Assembly (NCBI GenBank): GCA_900469625.1 | Contig: UBXV01000038.1 | Span: 78,725 to 142,724 of the forward strand | Reading direction: 5' to 3' | Origin: Hyphomicrobiales bacterium | GTDB lineage: Bacteria; Pseudomonadota; Alphaproteobacteria; Rhizobiales; Rhizobiaceae | Length of the DNA stretch: 64,000 nucleotides | Shown here: in pieces, positions 45,740 through 55,357 of the stretch | Layout: the number at the start of each line of letters is the position of its first letter | Numbering within the stretch: the stretch's first letter is position 1 | Position numbers and translations under genes: made by a program | Notes under the pieces: model-generated | The model's database searches: none | Seen by the model: only the letters and a program-made list of their open reading frames with translations | Told to the model about the DNA's origin: nothing

Positions 45740-47425
45740 TCAATCGAGGTCGAGCAGCCCGGCGTTCTGGCGTTGGCGAAGGTGCTGGTCGACCAGCGTG
45801 CGATCGGCGCAGGTATGGTAGTGACCGTCGCAAGCGTCGCGCAGGCGCGCCAGCGCCTCGAATGTCGGCGAGGTCGGCAGGCCGACCGCTTCGATCAGGC
45901 TTGCCGTGAGGAAGCCGACGTCTAGCGGCCTGGCAAACGGCCGCATATCGATGTCGCGGCCATAGGCATAGACGGAATAGTACGTCCTGTAGGCCAGCGA
46001 ATTGAGGTCGGCAAAGAGATTTCCTTGCGGTGCGCCAGCCTGCAGATATGCCTTTGTCGCGACCGCCTGGTGATCACCGAAGTCGAGAACGACCGTGCCG
46101 TTGGGACCCGGCGCCTGCTCGCGCTTGCTGCGAAAATCCTCGAGGTCCTGCTTGGCCAGCGCCACGCGGCGCAGATACTCGTTGGCTTCGGCATCCGGGG
46201 CGAATGCCTTTGCCGGCAACGTTTCTTTCGGCACCAGGTTCATGTCATAGGGACCATGCGGAAACATCGTCTGCATGGAAATGAACAGCGGGCGCCGATC
46301 CTTCTCACGGTGCGCGCGAACGATCCGGTCGACGACGTCGAAATAGAAGCTGTCGCGGACAAAATGCGATTTCGGCCGCATCGCGTCGAAATCGACGATC
46401 TCCTGAAAACCGATCGAACGCAGGAAGGGCCCTTCGTTGACGAAACTCGCCTGCATCGGGATCACCGCAACGGTGCGATAACCGCACCGCGCCAGGAGAC
46501 TGGGCAGGCTGCCCTTGACCCTGCCCTCAAGGATCTGCGTGACGTAGGGGCTCTGCCAGCCGAAGTCCGCACCGGACAATCCGGTCATGACGGAAAAGTT
46601 CGTCACCCAAGTACCGCCGCCGAACGTCTCGACCTGTAGCGGATGCACGCGCTGGTCCTGCGATCGAAACGATGCGGCCATCCACTCCGGAACGTTCACC
46701 TGCGGGAAGTAGCTCGGACTGGTCTGGCTCTCGCTGAGGATGAGGAAAAGATCAGGCTTGCCGGCGGCCACGTCGCAACGGACCTCATCGCGAAGGCTTC
46801 CTTTCGCCTCGACGGCATCAAGTCGATCGGAAAGCACGATATGGCCGAACGGAAATTCGAGATCGCCGATCGAGACGAAAAAGGACGAGGCGTCGTAGCC
46901 GGAGATGTAATGAACATAGCCCGGCTCGTTCTTCTTGTCCGGATAGAGGGCAAAGACACCGGCTGCCGCGACGAGAAGCAGGCCGGCGCGCACGCCGAAA
47001 GACCGCCCCGACAGGCGTTCACCGCGAAATGCAACGATCAGCAACGCGAGCGCGGCGGCCAGCACCGCGATGCTTCCGATCAACAGATGGAAATAGGAGC
47101 CGACCAGAAAGGAAAGCGCCGATCGGTCGAGGCCGGTGAAGGCGAAATCGAAGACGTGCAGCGAAAATCCCTTGAGGCGGAACTTGGCCTCCGACATCGC
47201 GGCAATCAGCAGCACCATGATACCGGCGGCCCAGAGCGAAAAGCTCGGGCGGCGTGAGAGCAGGAAGAAGAGAGCGGCGATCGCAAGCGTCACCATGACG
47301 AGAAAAGGCACGTACCGCCAGCGCGTATCGAAATAGTGCAGGGCCAGGAGCAGCGCCAGGAATGCCAGCGAGACAGACAGCGGATGCCGAAGCACGCCCC
47401 CGATCCGCATGATCAGGTTTTTCAC
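45740..47425 (-). CDS. LTA-synthase-like sulfatase-superfamily membrane enzyme
   Basis: A 561-residue inner-membrane protein with about five N-terminal helices (LSVSLAFLALLLALHYFD; VPFLVMVTLAIAALFFLLSRR; LWAAGIMVLLIAAMSE; HLLIGSIAVLAAALALLIVA; AGLLLVAAAGVFAL) and a periplasmic alkaline-phosphatase-fold domain. The nucleophile Thr lies in VETFGGGTWVTNFSVMTGLSG, and later metal-binding stretches are PLFISMQTMFPHGPYD and VVLDFGDHQAVATKAY. The family includes phosphoglycerol transferases, so decoration of periplasmic glucans or lipids is plausible. A CtrA-box-like site lies 75 nt upstream. Convergent with speB. Confidence 0.88.
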   Translation of the reverse strand: MKNLIMRIGGVLRHPLSVSLAFLALLLALHYFDTRWRYVPFLVMVTLAIAALFFLLSRRPSFSLWAAGIMVLLIAAMSEAKFRLKGFSLHVFDFAFTGLDRSALSFLVGSYFHLLIGSIAVLAAALALLIVAFRGERLSGRSFGVRAGLLLVAAAGVFALYPDKKNEPGYVHYISGYDASSFFVSIGDLEFPFGHIVLSDRLDAVEAKGSLRDEVRCDVAAGKPDLFLILSESQTSPSYFPQVNVPEWMAASFRSQDQRVHPLQVETFGGGTWVTNFSVMTGLSGADFGWQSPYVTQILEGRVKGSLPSLLARCGYRTVAVIPMQASFVNEGPFLRSIGFQEIVDFDAMRPKSHFVRDSFYFDVVDRIVRAHREKDRRPLFISMQTMFPHGPYDMNLVPKETLPAKAFAPDAEANEYLRRVALAKQDLEDFRSKREQAPGPNGTVVLDFGDHQAVATKAYLQAGAPQGNLFADLNSLAYRTYYSVYAYGRDIDMRPFARPLDVGFLTASLIEAVGLPTSPTFEALARLRDACDGHYHTCADRTLVDQHLRQRQNAGLLDLD

Positions 47426-47499
47426 TCCGCAGCTCCAATATGACGGGTTTGTGACACCGCATCAGATGCAGAATTGCACGCGACGACGCAACAGCTCAG

Positions 47500-47515
47500 T
47501 TAAGTTGTGGTTAAC
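47500..47515. promoter_or_regulatory. CtrA-box-like site (TTAA-N7-TTAAC)
   Basis: TTAA at 47500, 7 nt, then TTAAC at 47511, a full match to the CtrA full-site consensus. It is 75 nt before the minus-strand LTA-synthase-like gene and about 204 nt before argC. Confidence 0.6.
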
Positions 47516-47718
47516 TATGCAAGACGAGCGCCAGACCCGACCACACGGCGCCATCCGCCCCCGCACGGTTGCGACCTCCGACCGGTGCTTATATATGAAT
47601 TCGTCCACGGCACAGCCCGCATCACTTCCGCGCAGACGGCCGTGTTGAGAAACTGAATCAAACCTGTGTCAGATTGATTCTGCGACAGCTCGCAACCTTT
47701 TGGAAGAACGGGAAAATC

Positions 47719-48651
47719 ATGAAACCGAAGATCTTCATTGATGGCGAACACGGCACCACCGGGCTGCAGATCCGCACCCGCATGGCAGGCCGCAGCGATC
47801 TCGAACTGCTGTCGATACCGGAAGCAGAACGACGCAACGCCGCCATGCGCGAAGATCTTCTGAATGAGGCCGACATCGCGATCCTCTGCCTGCCCGACGA
47901 TGCGTCGCGCGAGGCCGTCTCCATGGTGTCCGGCAACAACCGGGTGCGCATCATTGATACCTCGACCGCACACAGGATCGCTCCGGATTGGGCCTACGGC
48001 TTTGCAGAGATGGACAAGGCGCAGCCCGCCAAGATCCGCGATGCCCGCCATGTCGCCAATCCGGGTTGCTACCCGACGGGCGCCATCGGCGTGATCCGGC
48101 CGCTGCGCCAGGCCGGTATTCTGCCCGATGGATACCCGGTGACGGTCAACGCCGTTTCCGGCTACACCGGCGGCGGCAAGCAAATGATCGCCCAGATGGA
48201 AGACGAGGCGAACCCGGACCACATCAGCGCTCCGCATTTCCTCTACGGCCTGACGCTCAAGCACAAGCATGTGCCGGAAATGAAGATGCACGGCCTGCTC
48301 GACCGCGCGCCGGTGTTTGCGCCATCGGTCGGCAAGTTCCCGCAGGGCATGATCGTTCAGGTTCCGCTCTATCTCGACGACCTCGCCGCCGGCGCGACGA
48401 TCGAGAGCATTCACGCCGCCCTCACCGAGCACTATGTCGGCCAGTCGATCGTTGAGGTCGTGCCTCTTGCCGCAAGCGAAAAGCTCGGCCGCATCGATGC
48501 GACGGAACTTGCCGGTGCGGACACGATGAAGCTGTTCGTGTTCGGCGCCCCCGGCGGAACCCATGTCAACCTGGTCGCCCTGCTCGACAATCTCGGCAAG
48601 GGCGCCTCCGGCGCCGCTGTCCAGAACATGGATCTGATGCTGTCCGCCTGA
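47719..48651 (+). CDS. argC: N-acetyl-gamma-glutamyl-phosphate reductase
   Basis: A 310-residue enzyme of arginine synthesis (third step). The Rossmann start is [14 protein letters not shown], and the catalytic Cys117 is in [18 protein letters not shown]. This is the shorter type-2 ArgC common in rhizobia. ATG 47719 follows GGAAGAACGGGAAA; the open frame starts earlier but not with a site. Ends before a terminator. Confidence 0.96.
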   Translation: MKPKIFIDGEHGTTGLQIRTRMAGRSDLELLSIPEAERRNAAMREDLLNEADIAILCLPDDASREAVSMVSGNNRVRIIDTSTAHRIAPDWAYGFAEMDKAQPAKIRDARHVANPGCYPTGAIGVIRPLRQAGILPDGYPVTVNAVSGYTGGGKQMIAQMEDEANPDHISAPHFLYGLTLKHKHVPEMKMHGLLDRAPVFAPSVGKFPQGMIVQVPLYLDDLAAGATIESIHAALTEHYVGQSIVEVVPLAASEKLGRIDATELAGADTMKLFVFGAPGGTHVNLVALLDNLGKGASGAAVQNMDLMLSA

Positions 48652-48679
48652 TCGTCAGCGACGTTTACCAACAAAAAAC

Positions 48680-48705
48680 CCGGCGAAACATTCGCCGGTT
48701 TTTTT
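48680..48705 (+). terminator. terminator after argC
   Basis: An 8-bp stem CCGGCGAA / TTCGCCGG with loop ACA, followed by seven T. Shared by the convergent heme A synthase gene (an A-run lies on the other side). Confidence 0.93.
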
Positions 48706-48723
48706 GTTTTCTATCGCTGTGTT

Positions 48724-49827
48724 TCAGCTGCGCAGCTCGATGGCGGTCGGCTTCGGATATTCACCGATGAAACCGCGCCAGTGGGCGATGGCAAATCCAA
48801 GTACGACCAGCGCGCCGCCCTGATGCAGCACGCCCCAGCCGACCGGAACCTGCAGCAGAAGCGTGGTCACGCCGATCGCCGCCTGGATAAGGACGAGGGC
48901 GAACAGCACGACGGAACGCCGCGCATGGGTGGAGTGCGGGGCTGCCCGCACCGACGCGATCACATGCATCAGCGCGAGCGCGAAGAGAACATAGGCGCCG
49001 ATGCGGTGGACGAACTGCACGGTCTTCGGGTTCTCGAAAACGTTGATCCACCAAGGGTGCTGGAGGAAGAGATCCGACGGAATCCACGCGCCATCCATCA
49101 ACGGCCAGGTGTTGTAGCTGAAACCGGCGTCAAGCCCGGCAACCAGCGCACCCAAATAGATCTGGAACAGGCTCATGATCGCGATGATCGCCGCCATCTT
49201 GCGCGAGCGGTCGGTCGGTGCCGCGTCACCGGTGTGCGGACACAGGCCGCGCTGGATCCACATGCAGGCGGCAAAGATCAGGCAGGCGATGACGAGATGG
49301 GTCGCCAGGCGATATTGGCTGACGTCGGTTCGCTCGACGAGACCGGAGGATACCATCCACCAGCCGATGAACCCCTGGAAGCCGCCAAGCGCCAGAATGC
49401 CGAGCAGCGGCCAGCGCAGGCGCCGCTCGACCCGTCCGGTGAACCAGAAGAAGGCGAGCGGAACAGCAAAGATCACGCCGATCGTGCGGGCCAGAAGCCG
49501 ATGCGCCCATTCCCACCAGAAGATCGTCTTGAACTCGCCGACGGTCATGCCCTTGTTGATCTGCTGGTATTGCGGAATGCGCTGGTAGAGCTGGAACTCT
49601 TCTTCCCATTCCGCAGCTGACAGCGGGGGAATGACACCGTGGATCGGCTTCCATTCGGTGATCGAGAGGCCGGATTCCGTCAGGCGGGTGGCGCCGCCGA
49701 CGAGCACGAGCGCAAACAGAGTGAAGAGGACGACGACCAGCCAGCCGCGGATCTGCCGGCGGTTGCGGTCTGTCCTGTCGATCTCGCTTCGGAGCATCTG
49801 TTCTGTCGCCAATTCGACGCCTGCCAT
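48724..49827 (-). CDS. ctaA: heme A synthase (COX15/CtaA family)
   Basis: A 367-residue membrane monooxygenase that turns heme O into heme A for cytochrome aa3 oxidase. About eight helices; the heme-ligand histidines lie in the family's positions, for example [42 protein letters not shown] and [14 protein letters not shown] 49827 ([11 protein letters not shown]) is the standard start; 58 codons upstream are not conserved. The rhizobial type lacks the cysteine loop of Bacillus CtaA. Confidence 0.95.
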   Translation of the reverse strand: MAGVELATEQMLRSEIDRTDRNRRQIRGWLVVVLFTLFALVLVGGATRLTESGLSITEWKPIHGVIPPLSAAEWEEEFQLYQRIPQYQQINKGMTVGEFKTIFWWEWAHRLLARTIGVIFAVPLAFFWFTGRVERRLRWPLLGILALGGFQGFIGWWMVSSGLVERTDVSQYRLATHLVIACLIFAACMWIQRGLCPHTGDAAPTDRSRKMAAIIAIMSLFQIYLGALVAGLDAGFSYNTWPLMDGAWIPSDLFLQHPWWINVFENPKTVQFVHRIGAYVLFALALMHVIASVRAAPHSTHARRSVVLFALVLIQAAIGVTTLLLQVPVGWGVLHQGGALVVLGFAIAHWRGFIGEYPKPTAIELRS

Positions 49828-49991
49828 GGTTTTCCCTCTGGTATCGCGGGGTTGGCGGCAGGGGATAAAGCGGTTGATCGCCGCGCCTGCCGGAAAGCCG
49901 TTGATTTGCACCAGAGCGGCATGCAAAACAAGGCCGAACCCTTTGCGGCATGCCGTCGCGGCCGGATATGGCACCCTGTGAGAGAATTGAA

Positions 49992-50204
49992 ATGCCCGCA
50001 CGTCTCAGAAAGCTGATCGGCACGATCCTGATCATCATCCTCGTTATCGTCTACGCGCTTGCCGCCGTGACCTTTGCATCGTTGCTCCTGGGTGCAGCCC
50101 CCTGGTGGGTCCACCTGATGTACTTCTTCTTTACCGGCCTGTTGTGGGTGCTGCCGGCCATGCTGATCATCAAGTGGATGGAAAAGCCGGCGAAGGACCG
50201 CTGA
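49992..50204 (+). CDS. DUF2842 membrane protein, 70 residues
   Basis: Two transmembrane helices ([22 protein letters not shown] and [21 protein letters not shown]) and a short basic tail. This matches the alphaproteobacterial DUF2842 family in length, topology and the WW...[21 protein letters not shown] motif. ATG 49992. It sits 14 nt before the phosphoesterase gene and is divergent from heme A synthase; such genes are often near cytochrome oxidase genes, but the function is unknown. Confidence 0.88.
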   Translation: MPARLRKLIGTILIIILVIVYALAAVTFASLLLGAAPWWVHLMYFFFTGLLWVLPAMLIIKWMEKPAKDR

Positions 50205-50218
50205 GACAAGGAACACCG

Positions 50219-50962
50219 ATGAAGGTCGCGATCATTTCAGATATCCACGGCAACGACCTGGCGCTGGAGGCGGTGCTTGCCGATATCGACGCGCTCGGGA
50301 TCGCCGACATGGTCAATCTCGGCGATCATGTCAGCGGGCCGCTCAATGCCGCACGCACCGCCGATATCCTCATGTCGCGCGATATTCCGTCGATTGCGGG
50401 CAATCACGACCGCTATTTGCTGACGCTGGATCCGGCCGATATGGGGCAGTCCGACCGGGCTGCCCATGGCGAACTGCAGCCGCGACATCTCGATTGGCTT
50501 TCGACGCTGCCGGCCACCCGCGTCCATCGCGATGCGCTTTTCCTCTGCCACGGCACGCCCGCAAGCGACGAGGCCTACTGGCTCGAAGCGCTGACGGCCG
50601 ACGGCGTCGTCCACATGGCCGCGCAAAGCGCCATCGAGGCGCTTGCCGCCGGCATCGAACAACCGGTCATCCTGTGCGGTCATACGCACACTCCCCGGGC
50701 TATCCGCCTTGCGAGCGGGCAGCTCGTCGTCAATCCTGGCAGCGTCGGTTGCCCGGGTTACGACGATACCCTTCCAGTCCCCCACAAGGTGGAAGTCGGC
50801 TCGCCCGATGCGCGCTACGCCATCATCGAACGCGTCGGCGAAGACTGGAGCGTGACGTTCCGCACGGTTCCCTATGATCATCAGGCGATGTCGCTGCTTG
50901 CGGCCTCGCGCGGCCGCCAGCAATGGGCATCGGCGCTTCGGTCGGGTTTTCTTGGCGCCTAG
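50219..50962 (+). CDS. metallophosphoesterase (YfcE/MJ0936-like)
   Basis: A 247-residue calcineurin-type phosphoesterase. Metal motifs: ISDIHGNDLALEAV, VNLGDHVSGP, AGNHDRYLL and CGHTHTPRAI with NPGSVGCPG after it. ATG 50219 lies 14 nt after the DUF2842 stop, so the two are one operon. The family cleaves cyclic or phosphodiester substrates; the physiological substrate is unknown. Confidence 0.9.
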   Translation: MKVAIISDIHGNDLALEAVLADIDALGIADMVNLGDHVSGPLNAARTADILMSRDIPSIAGNHDRYLLTLDPADMGQSDRAAHGELQPRHLDWLSTLPATRVHRDALFLCHGTPASDEAYWLEALTADGVVHMAAQSAIEALAAGIEQPVILCGHTHTPRAIRLASGQLVVNPGSVGCPGYDDTLPVPHKVEVGSPDARYAIIERVGEDWSVTFRTVPYDHQAMSLLAASRGRQQWASALRSGFLGA

Positions 50963-51085
50963 CGGCCGGGTTCATGGTTTGCTAACCGCATTTTCCGGTT
51001 GTTGTCCGGTGGCCACCACCGTCTGCGAGGAATTAAGCGGATTGTAGCGGAGTTGCCTTTCAATGCTGGCTGCAACCGGACGGCC

Positions 51086-52339
51086 ATGCCGATGATGAAT
51101 ACAGATCTGACCATCGGCCGATCGGGCCAGGCGAGCGCACAGGCTGCGCCGCGATGCGACGCCGCCTTGAGCCGGCTCGAGATCTCCATCCACGACACGA
51201 TGGCGCCGCTGGAACAGGAGTGGCGTGACCTCGACGCCCATCCGCTCAATTCGCTGCACCAGGGCTTCGACTGGTGTCGGGCGTGGGTCGAGGCACACGG
51301 TAGCAGGCTCGCCATCGTTCGCGGTACTGTTGACGGAGCGCTGCAATTCATTCTGCCGCTCGAGCTGGTGCCCGGTCGCCTGTTCAACACTGCCCGGCTG
51401 ATCGCCGCATCGCATAGCAATCTCAATACCGGGCTCTTTGCAACGAACGCGCTGCCCCTTCCCCATCGCGCCTTTGCCGATCTGCTCGCGCATGAACTCA
51501 ATCATCACCTGCGCCTGAACATCGATCTGGTGACGCTTGAAAAGACACCGGACCTGTGGCGCGAAAAACCAAGCCCCTTCGTCGGCATGCCCGGCGTCAA
51601 GAACCAGAACGCCTCCTTTCAGCTCCCGTTGCTTTCGGATTTTCAACGGACGCTCGCCCAGGTTAACGCCAAGCGCCGGCGCAAGAAGATGCGCATTTCC
51701 GAACGACGGCTGGAAGCGATCGGGGGCTATGACTACCTCGTCTCCCAAACTCCAGGGGAAGCGCGGGCGTTGCTCGATGTCTTCTTTCTGCAGAAAGCGA
51801 AGCGCTTTGCAGATCTCGGCCTTCCCGACGTATTTCGCGAGCCGTCGACCAAAGCCTTCTTCCACGCACTGGCGGGCCATGGCGCCGCAGTTGACGAGCC
51901 ATTGCTCGAACTCAACGCCATCCGCCTCAAGGGCGAAGACGGCGGGCGGATCGTTGCGGTCGCCGGCCTGTCGCGCAAGGGCGACCACGTCATCTGCCAG
52001 TTCGGCTCGATCGACGAGGCGCTGGCGGGCGATGCCAGTCCCGGCGAACTTCTGTTCTACAAGATGATCGAGAGGCTTTGCGGCACGGGGGTGGCATTGT
52101 TCGACTTCGGCGTCGGCGACCAACCCTACAAGCGATCCTGGTGTACCATCGAAACGTCACTCAGGGATATCGTCCTGCCCTTGACGTTGCGCGGCCGTTT
52201 CGCGGCCGCTTACCACCGCACGGTGGTGCGGACAAAGGCGGCGATCAAGGCGAACAAGGTCGCCTATGCCTTCTTCCAACGCGCTCGCAGCCGCAAGCAA
52301 AGCGCCACTTCAGCGGATGGCACGGCAGACCGGGCGTAA
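51086..52339 (+). CDS. GNAT/CelD-like acyltransferase of the polysaccharide locus
   Basis: A 417-residue cytoplasmic protein. SLHQGFDWCRAWVEAHGSRLAIVRG and the C-terminal third (ISLRKGDHVICQFGS-like strand, YKMIERLCGTGVALFDFGVGDQPYKRSWCT) match the BcsL/CelD-type N-acyltransferase fold seen next to exopolysaccharide genes. It probably acetylates or acylates sugar precursors. Start ATG 51086 or 51095; no strong Shine-Dalgarno. Tail-to-tail with the Wzc-like gene (45-nt gap), so it is the left border of the locus. Confidence 0.8.
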   Translation: MPMMNTDLTIGRSGQASAQAAPRCDAALSRLEISIHDTMAPLEQEWRDLDAHPLNSLHQGFDWCRAWVEAHGSRLAIVRGTVDGALQFILPLELVPGRLFNTARLIAASHSNLNTGLFATNALPLPHRAFADLLAHELNHHLRLNIDLVTLEKTPDLWREKPSPFVGMPGVKNQNASFQLPLLSDFQRTLAQVNAKRRRKKMRISERRLEAIGGYDYLVSQTPGEARALLDVFFLQKAKRFADLGLPDVFREPSTKAFFHALAGHGAAVDEPLLELNAIRLKGEDGGRIVAVAGLSRKGDHVICQFGSIDEALAGDASPGELLFYKMIERLCGTGVALFDFGVGDQPYKRSWCTIETSLRDIVLPLTLRGRFAAAYHRTVVRTKAAIKANKVAYAFFQRARSRKQSATSADGTADRA

Positions 52340-52383
52340 ATCTTTTCGCAACGACGTTTAGTCCCGACTTCCATGCCGGCCGA

Positions 52384-54570
52384 TCATGCGGCGTCGCGAT
52401 CGGGATAATCAGGGCCTGTTTCGCCGCCTCCGGTCATCAGAACGACGTCGCGATAGCCCGCTTCCCCGAACCCCGTGAGAACCTTCACGATCATTTCCTC
52501 GCTCACGGATGGCGCTGACAGGATGATCTCTGCCCCGCCGCGGCGGGCGATCTTGTCGACGGAATTCTCGTCTGCCGGCCCGCACTCGACCAGAACGAGA
52601 TCATAGGCATTGGTCAGGGCATCGATGATCATCTGCAGCCGCTCGATGCCGCGCATCGCGAGCAGCGGATCTGCGTCGCCTTGCGGAATGATGTGGGCAT
52701 CGGAGAAGCGGTCGGCATGGATCGTATCGGTGAACGGCACTTCGCCTGCCAGGAGGTTGGTAATGCCGGGAAGCTGCGCCGAGCGCGCCATCAGCCGGGT
52801 CGGGCATCCAGAGCCGGTCAGATCGATCAGCACGACCTTCCGATCGTCTTCAGCGATCAGCCGTGCCAGCATGACTGTCGCGGTCGATCCTTCGTCGCCG
52901 CCGGGCGAAACCGAGATGGCGATGCGGACTTCGTTTTCCCGCAGGTGATCGGCGACCGCTTCGATCGAGAAGTCTGGCTCGGCTGTCTCGTGGATCTGCT
53001 CAGGCGCGGCATCGGTCGCTTCGGCGGCAATCGCTGGCGACAAGGGCGACAGTTCGACGGCATCGTCGAGGACCGGCGGCATCGCGCTCGCGTCGGTGCC
53101 GGAACCGGCAGCGGCAACGGCAGCGATCGCAGGTCGGGGCCGTGCCGGCGGCCGCTCGGCACCGGCCGTGACCGGCCGCAAGGCGCGCCCGCTGAACAGT
53201 TCGGAAAGCATGATGATGATGCAGCTCAACAGGAAGGTCGCAAGCGCCGCCACGATGGTGACCGGCATAACCTTGGGGAAGCTCGCGCCGGTCGGCACGA
53301 CCGCATTCGAAATGATGCGCGCATCAGCGGGCGTTGCGTCAGCCGTGCGCGATGTCGCCTCGCGGTAGCGTGCGAGGTACGTTTCGAGCAATTGCCGTTG
53401 CGCGGTCGCCTCACGCTCGAGCGCGCGCAATCCCACCTCCTCTTCGCCAGCCTGGGCGGATTTGGCTTTCAACGCATTCAGCTGTTGCGTCAGCTGCTGC
53501 TCGCGCAACTCGCCGACCTTCGCTTCATTCTCGAGAGTGCTGAGAACCGTGCGCGTCTCCGCGCGGATCTGCGCCCGGATGCCCTCGACCTGCGATTTCA
53601 GGGCTTTCAGCCGTGGATGCCCGTCGAGCAGCGTGGTCGAGAGATCAGCCACCTGCCCCTGCAAGTTTGCCTCCGTCTCCTTCAAGCGCTGGATCATCGG
53701 AGAGCCGACGACGTCGGCAATGGTGTCGACGTTGCGACCGCTGGCCAGCGCCGCCCTGACGCCCTCGGCACGCGCCTGCGCATTGGCCCGCTCGCCACGC
53801 ACCCGGGCAAGCTCGCTCGATATATCGGTCAGCTGCCGCGTGGCGAAGTTCGTGGTCTCGCCGGTCGGAAGCAGGTCGGATGACGAGCGATAGGCCGCGA
53901 CCTTGGCTTCCGCCTCCCTCACCTTCTCGCGCAGATTGGCGATCTCCGGCTCCAGCCAGCGGCTCGCCTCGGCGTTGGTGTCGAGCTTCGCACCGCTTTG
54001 CAGCGACAGGAAAACCTTTGCCATTTCATTGGGGATCGCCGCCGCCAGCTGACGGTTCTTCGACGTGAAAGCGATCGCGATCACGCGTGACTTTTCGACC
54101 TGATAGACCTGCAGCTTCGACGTGAACTCTTTCAAGATCCGCTCTTCGGGCGGCATCTCCAGCGGGTTCTTCTTGATACCCAGCATGACCATCAGATCGG
54201 AAACGGCCGAAGGATCGGCCGAAGGATCGAACTCCTTCAGCTCATGGAGCTTCATGTTGCGCGCCACCTGTTTGATCAGGTCGGCAGAGCGCAGCACCTG
54301 AACCTGGCTCAGGATGCCGGATTCGTCGAAGACCCGGTCAGAGCCGGTCTGTGAATTCTGGTTGGACCCGCTGAATTCGGGTTCGCGCGATTCGATGAGG
54401 AGGCGCGTCTCGCTTTGATAATCAGGCGCGATCATCTTGGCAGCGCCGAAGGCAAGCGCAGCAACGCATGCAGTGGCGAGCAATACCTTGACGCGGCGAT
54501 CCCACACGGCGCGGAACAGCCCGCCGAGATCGATATCCACATCCTGTTGTCCGCCGCCGTTTCCCGACAT
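52384..54570 (-). CDS. Wzc/ExoP-like polysaccharide co-polymerase with degenerate kinase domain
   Basis: A 728-residue inner-membrane protein. An N-terminal helix (VLLATACVAALAFGAAKMIA) is followed by a Wzz-like periplasmic domain with long coiled coil (DYQSETRLLIESREPEFSG to about 420), a second helix near 440-465 (PVTIVAALATFLLSCIIIMLSEL) and a C-terminal BY-kinase-like domain. In this domain the P-loop reads SPGGDEGSTA (residues about 555-564) instead of GxxGxGKS/T, the Walker A' is VVLIDLTGS, and no tyrosine cluster ends the protein. So it likely lacks kinase activity and works as a length or assembly scaffold. ATG 54570 gives MSGNGGGQQDVDIDL. Divergent from the Wza-like gene. Confidence 0.88.
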   Translation of the reverse strand: MSGNGGGQQDVDIDLGGLFRAVWDRRVKVLLATACVAALAFGAAKMIAPDYQSETRLLIESREPEFSGSNQNSQTGSDRVFDESGILSQVQVLRSADLIKQVARNMKLHELKEFDPSADPSAVSDLMVMLGIKKNPLEMPPEERILKEFTSKLQVYQVEKSRVIAIAFTSKNRQLAAAIPNEMAKVFLSLQSGAKLDTNAEASRWLEPEIANLREKVREAEAKVAAYRSSSDLLPTGETTNFATRQLTDISSELARVRGERANAQARAEGVRAALASGRNVDTIADVVGSPMIQRLKETEANLQGQVADLSTTLLDGHPRLKALKSQVEGIRAQIRAETRTVLSTLENEAKVGELREQQLTQQLNALKAKSAQAGEEEVGLRALEREATAQRQLLETYLARYREATSRTADATPADARIISNAVVPTGASFPKVMPVTIVAALATFLLSCIIIMLSELFSGRALRPVTAGAERPPARPRPAIAAVAAAGSGTDASAMPPVLDDAVELSPLSPAIAAEATDAAPEQIHETAEPDFSIEAVADHLRENEVRIAISVSPGGDEGSTATVMLARLIAEDDRKVVLIDLTGSGCPTRLMARSAQLPGITNLLAGEVPFTDTIHADRFSDAHIIPQGDADPLLAMRGIERLQMIIDALTNAYDLVLVECGPADENSVDKIARRGGAEIILSAPSVSEEMIVKVLTGFGEAGYRDVVLMTGGGETGPDYPDRDAA

Positions 54571-54704
54571 GCTTCTGGCTCCGAACCTTAAAATCTCGCC
54601 GGAGGGTAAAGGAACATGGTAACGCAAGGGTTAATGACAGTTCAACTCCTGGGTGATCGAGCGCCTCCCCGCGGCAGGCGCACAGTTGAAAATTCCGCCG
54701 CGAG

Positions 54705-54720
54705 TTTACCAGCTATTAAC
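54705..54720. promoter_or_regulatory. CtrA-box-like site in the polysaccharide locus promoter region
   Basis: TTTA-N7-TTAAC, one mismatch from TTAA-N7-TTAAC. It is about 57 nt before the Wza-like gene and 135 nt before the Wzc-like gene. Candidate only. Confidence 0.4.
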
Positions 54721-54776
54721 CCTAACGGAACGATAACGGGCAAAAGAGGTGGTCGTTTCCGGAGCCCAAGAGCAGC

Positions 54777-55352
54777 ATGTCAACCGCAGGTATAAAGACG
54801 GGTCTCGCTATCGCGGTGGCAGCACTGTCGATGGGGCTTGCCGGCTGCAGCAGCTACCAGCCGGCACCCAAGGCATTCAGCGAGGCAACGATCCAGCCCT
54901 ATCGGCTTGATAGCGGCGACCGGTTGCGCATCAACGTGTTCGAGCAGGCCGGCCTCAGCGGCACCTACACGGTCGACCAGGCCGGCTATCTTGCATTCCC
55001 GCTGATCGGCACGGTGGCTTCGCGGGGGCACACGCTGCCCGAACTCGAAGGCATGATCGCAGCCAAGCTGAAACAGGGCTATCTGCGCGATCCTGATGTG
55101 ACCATCGAAGTCGATCGCTATCGCTCCGTATTCATCATGGGTGAAGTCGGACAGGCGGGACAATATGCCTATGTGCCGGGGATGACCGTGCAGAACGCGA
55201 TAGCCGTCGCCGGCGGCTTCTCGCCGCGCGCCAACCAGGCAAGCGCCGATGTCACGCGCAAGATCAATGGCCGCATCATCACCGGTCGCGTGCCCATTAC
55301 CGACGCCGTGCTTGCGGGAGACACGATCTACATTCGCGAACGACTGTTCTGA
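54777..55352 (+). CDS. polysaccharide export outer-membrane lipoprotein (Wza-like, minimal)
   Basis: A 191-residue lipoprotein with signal peptide and lipobox LAGC (Cys24) near GLAGCSSYQPA. It has a polysaccharide export (PES) domain (YRLDSGDRLRINVFEQAGLSGTYTVDQAGYLAFPLIG) and a single SLBB domain (RYRSVFIMGEVGQAGQYAYVPGMTVQNAIAVAGGFS). It lacks the long C-terminal region of Wza, so it is a minimal OPX protein that should form or join a periplasmic/outer-membrane channel for polymer export. First gene of the plus-strand operon; the GT gene follows after 5 nt. Confidence 0.93.
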   Translation: MSTAGIKTGLAIAVAALSMGLAGCSSYQPAPKAFSEATIQPYRLDSGDRLRINVFEQAGLSGTYTVDQAGYLAFPLIGTVASRGHTLPELEGMIAAKLKQGYLRDPDVTIEVDRYRSVFIMGEVGQAGQYAYVPGMTVQNAIAVAGGFSPRANQASADVTRKINGRIITGRVPITDAVLAGDTIYIRERLF

Positions 55353-55357
55353 TCTCG

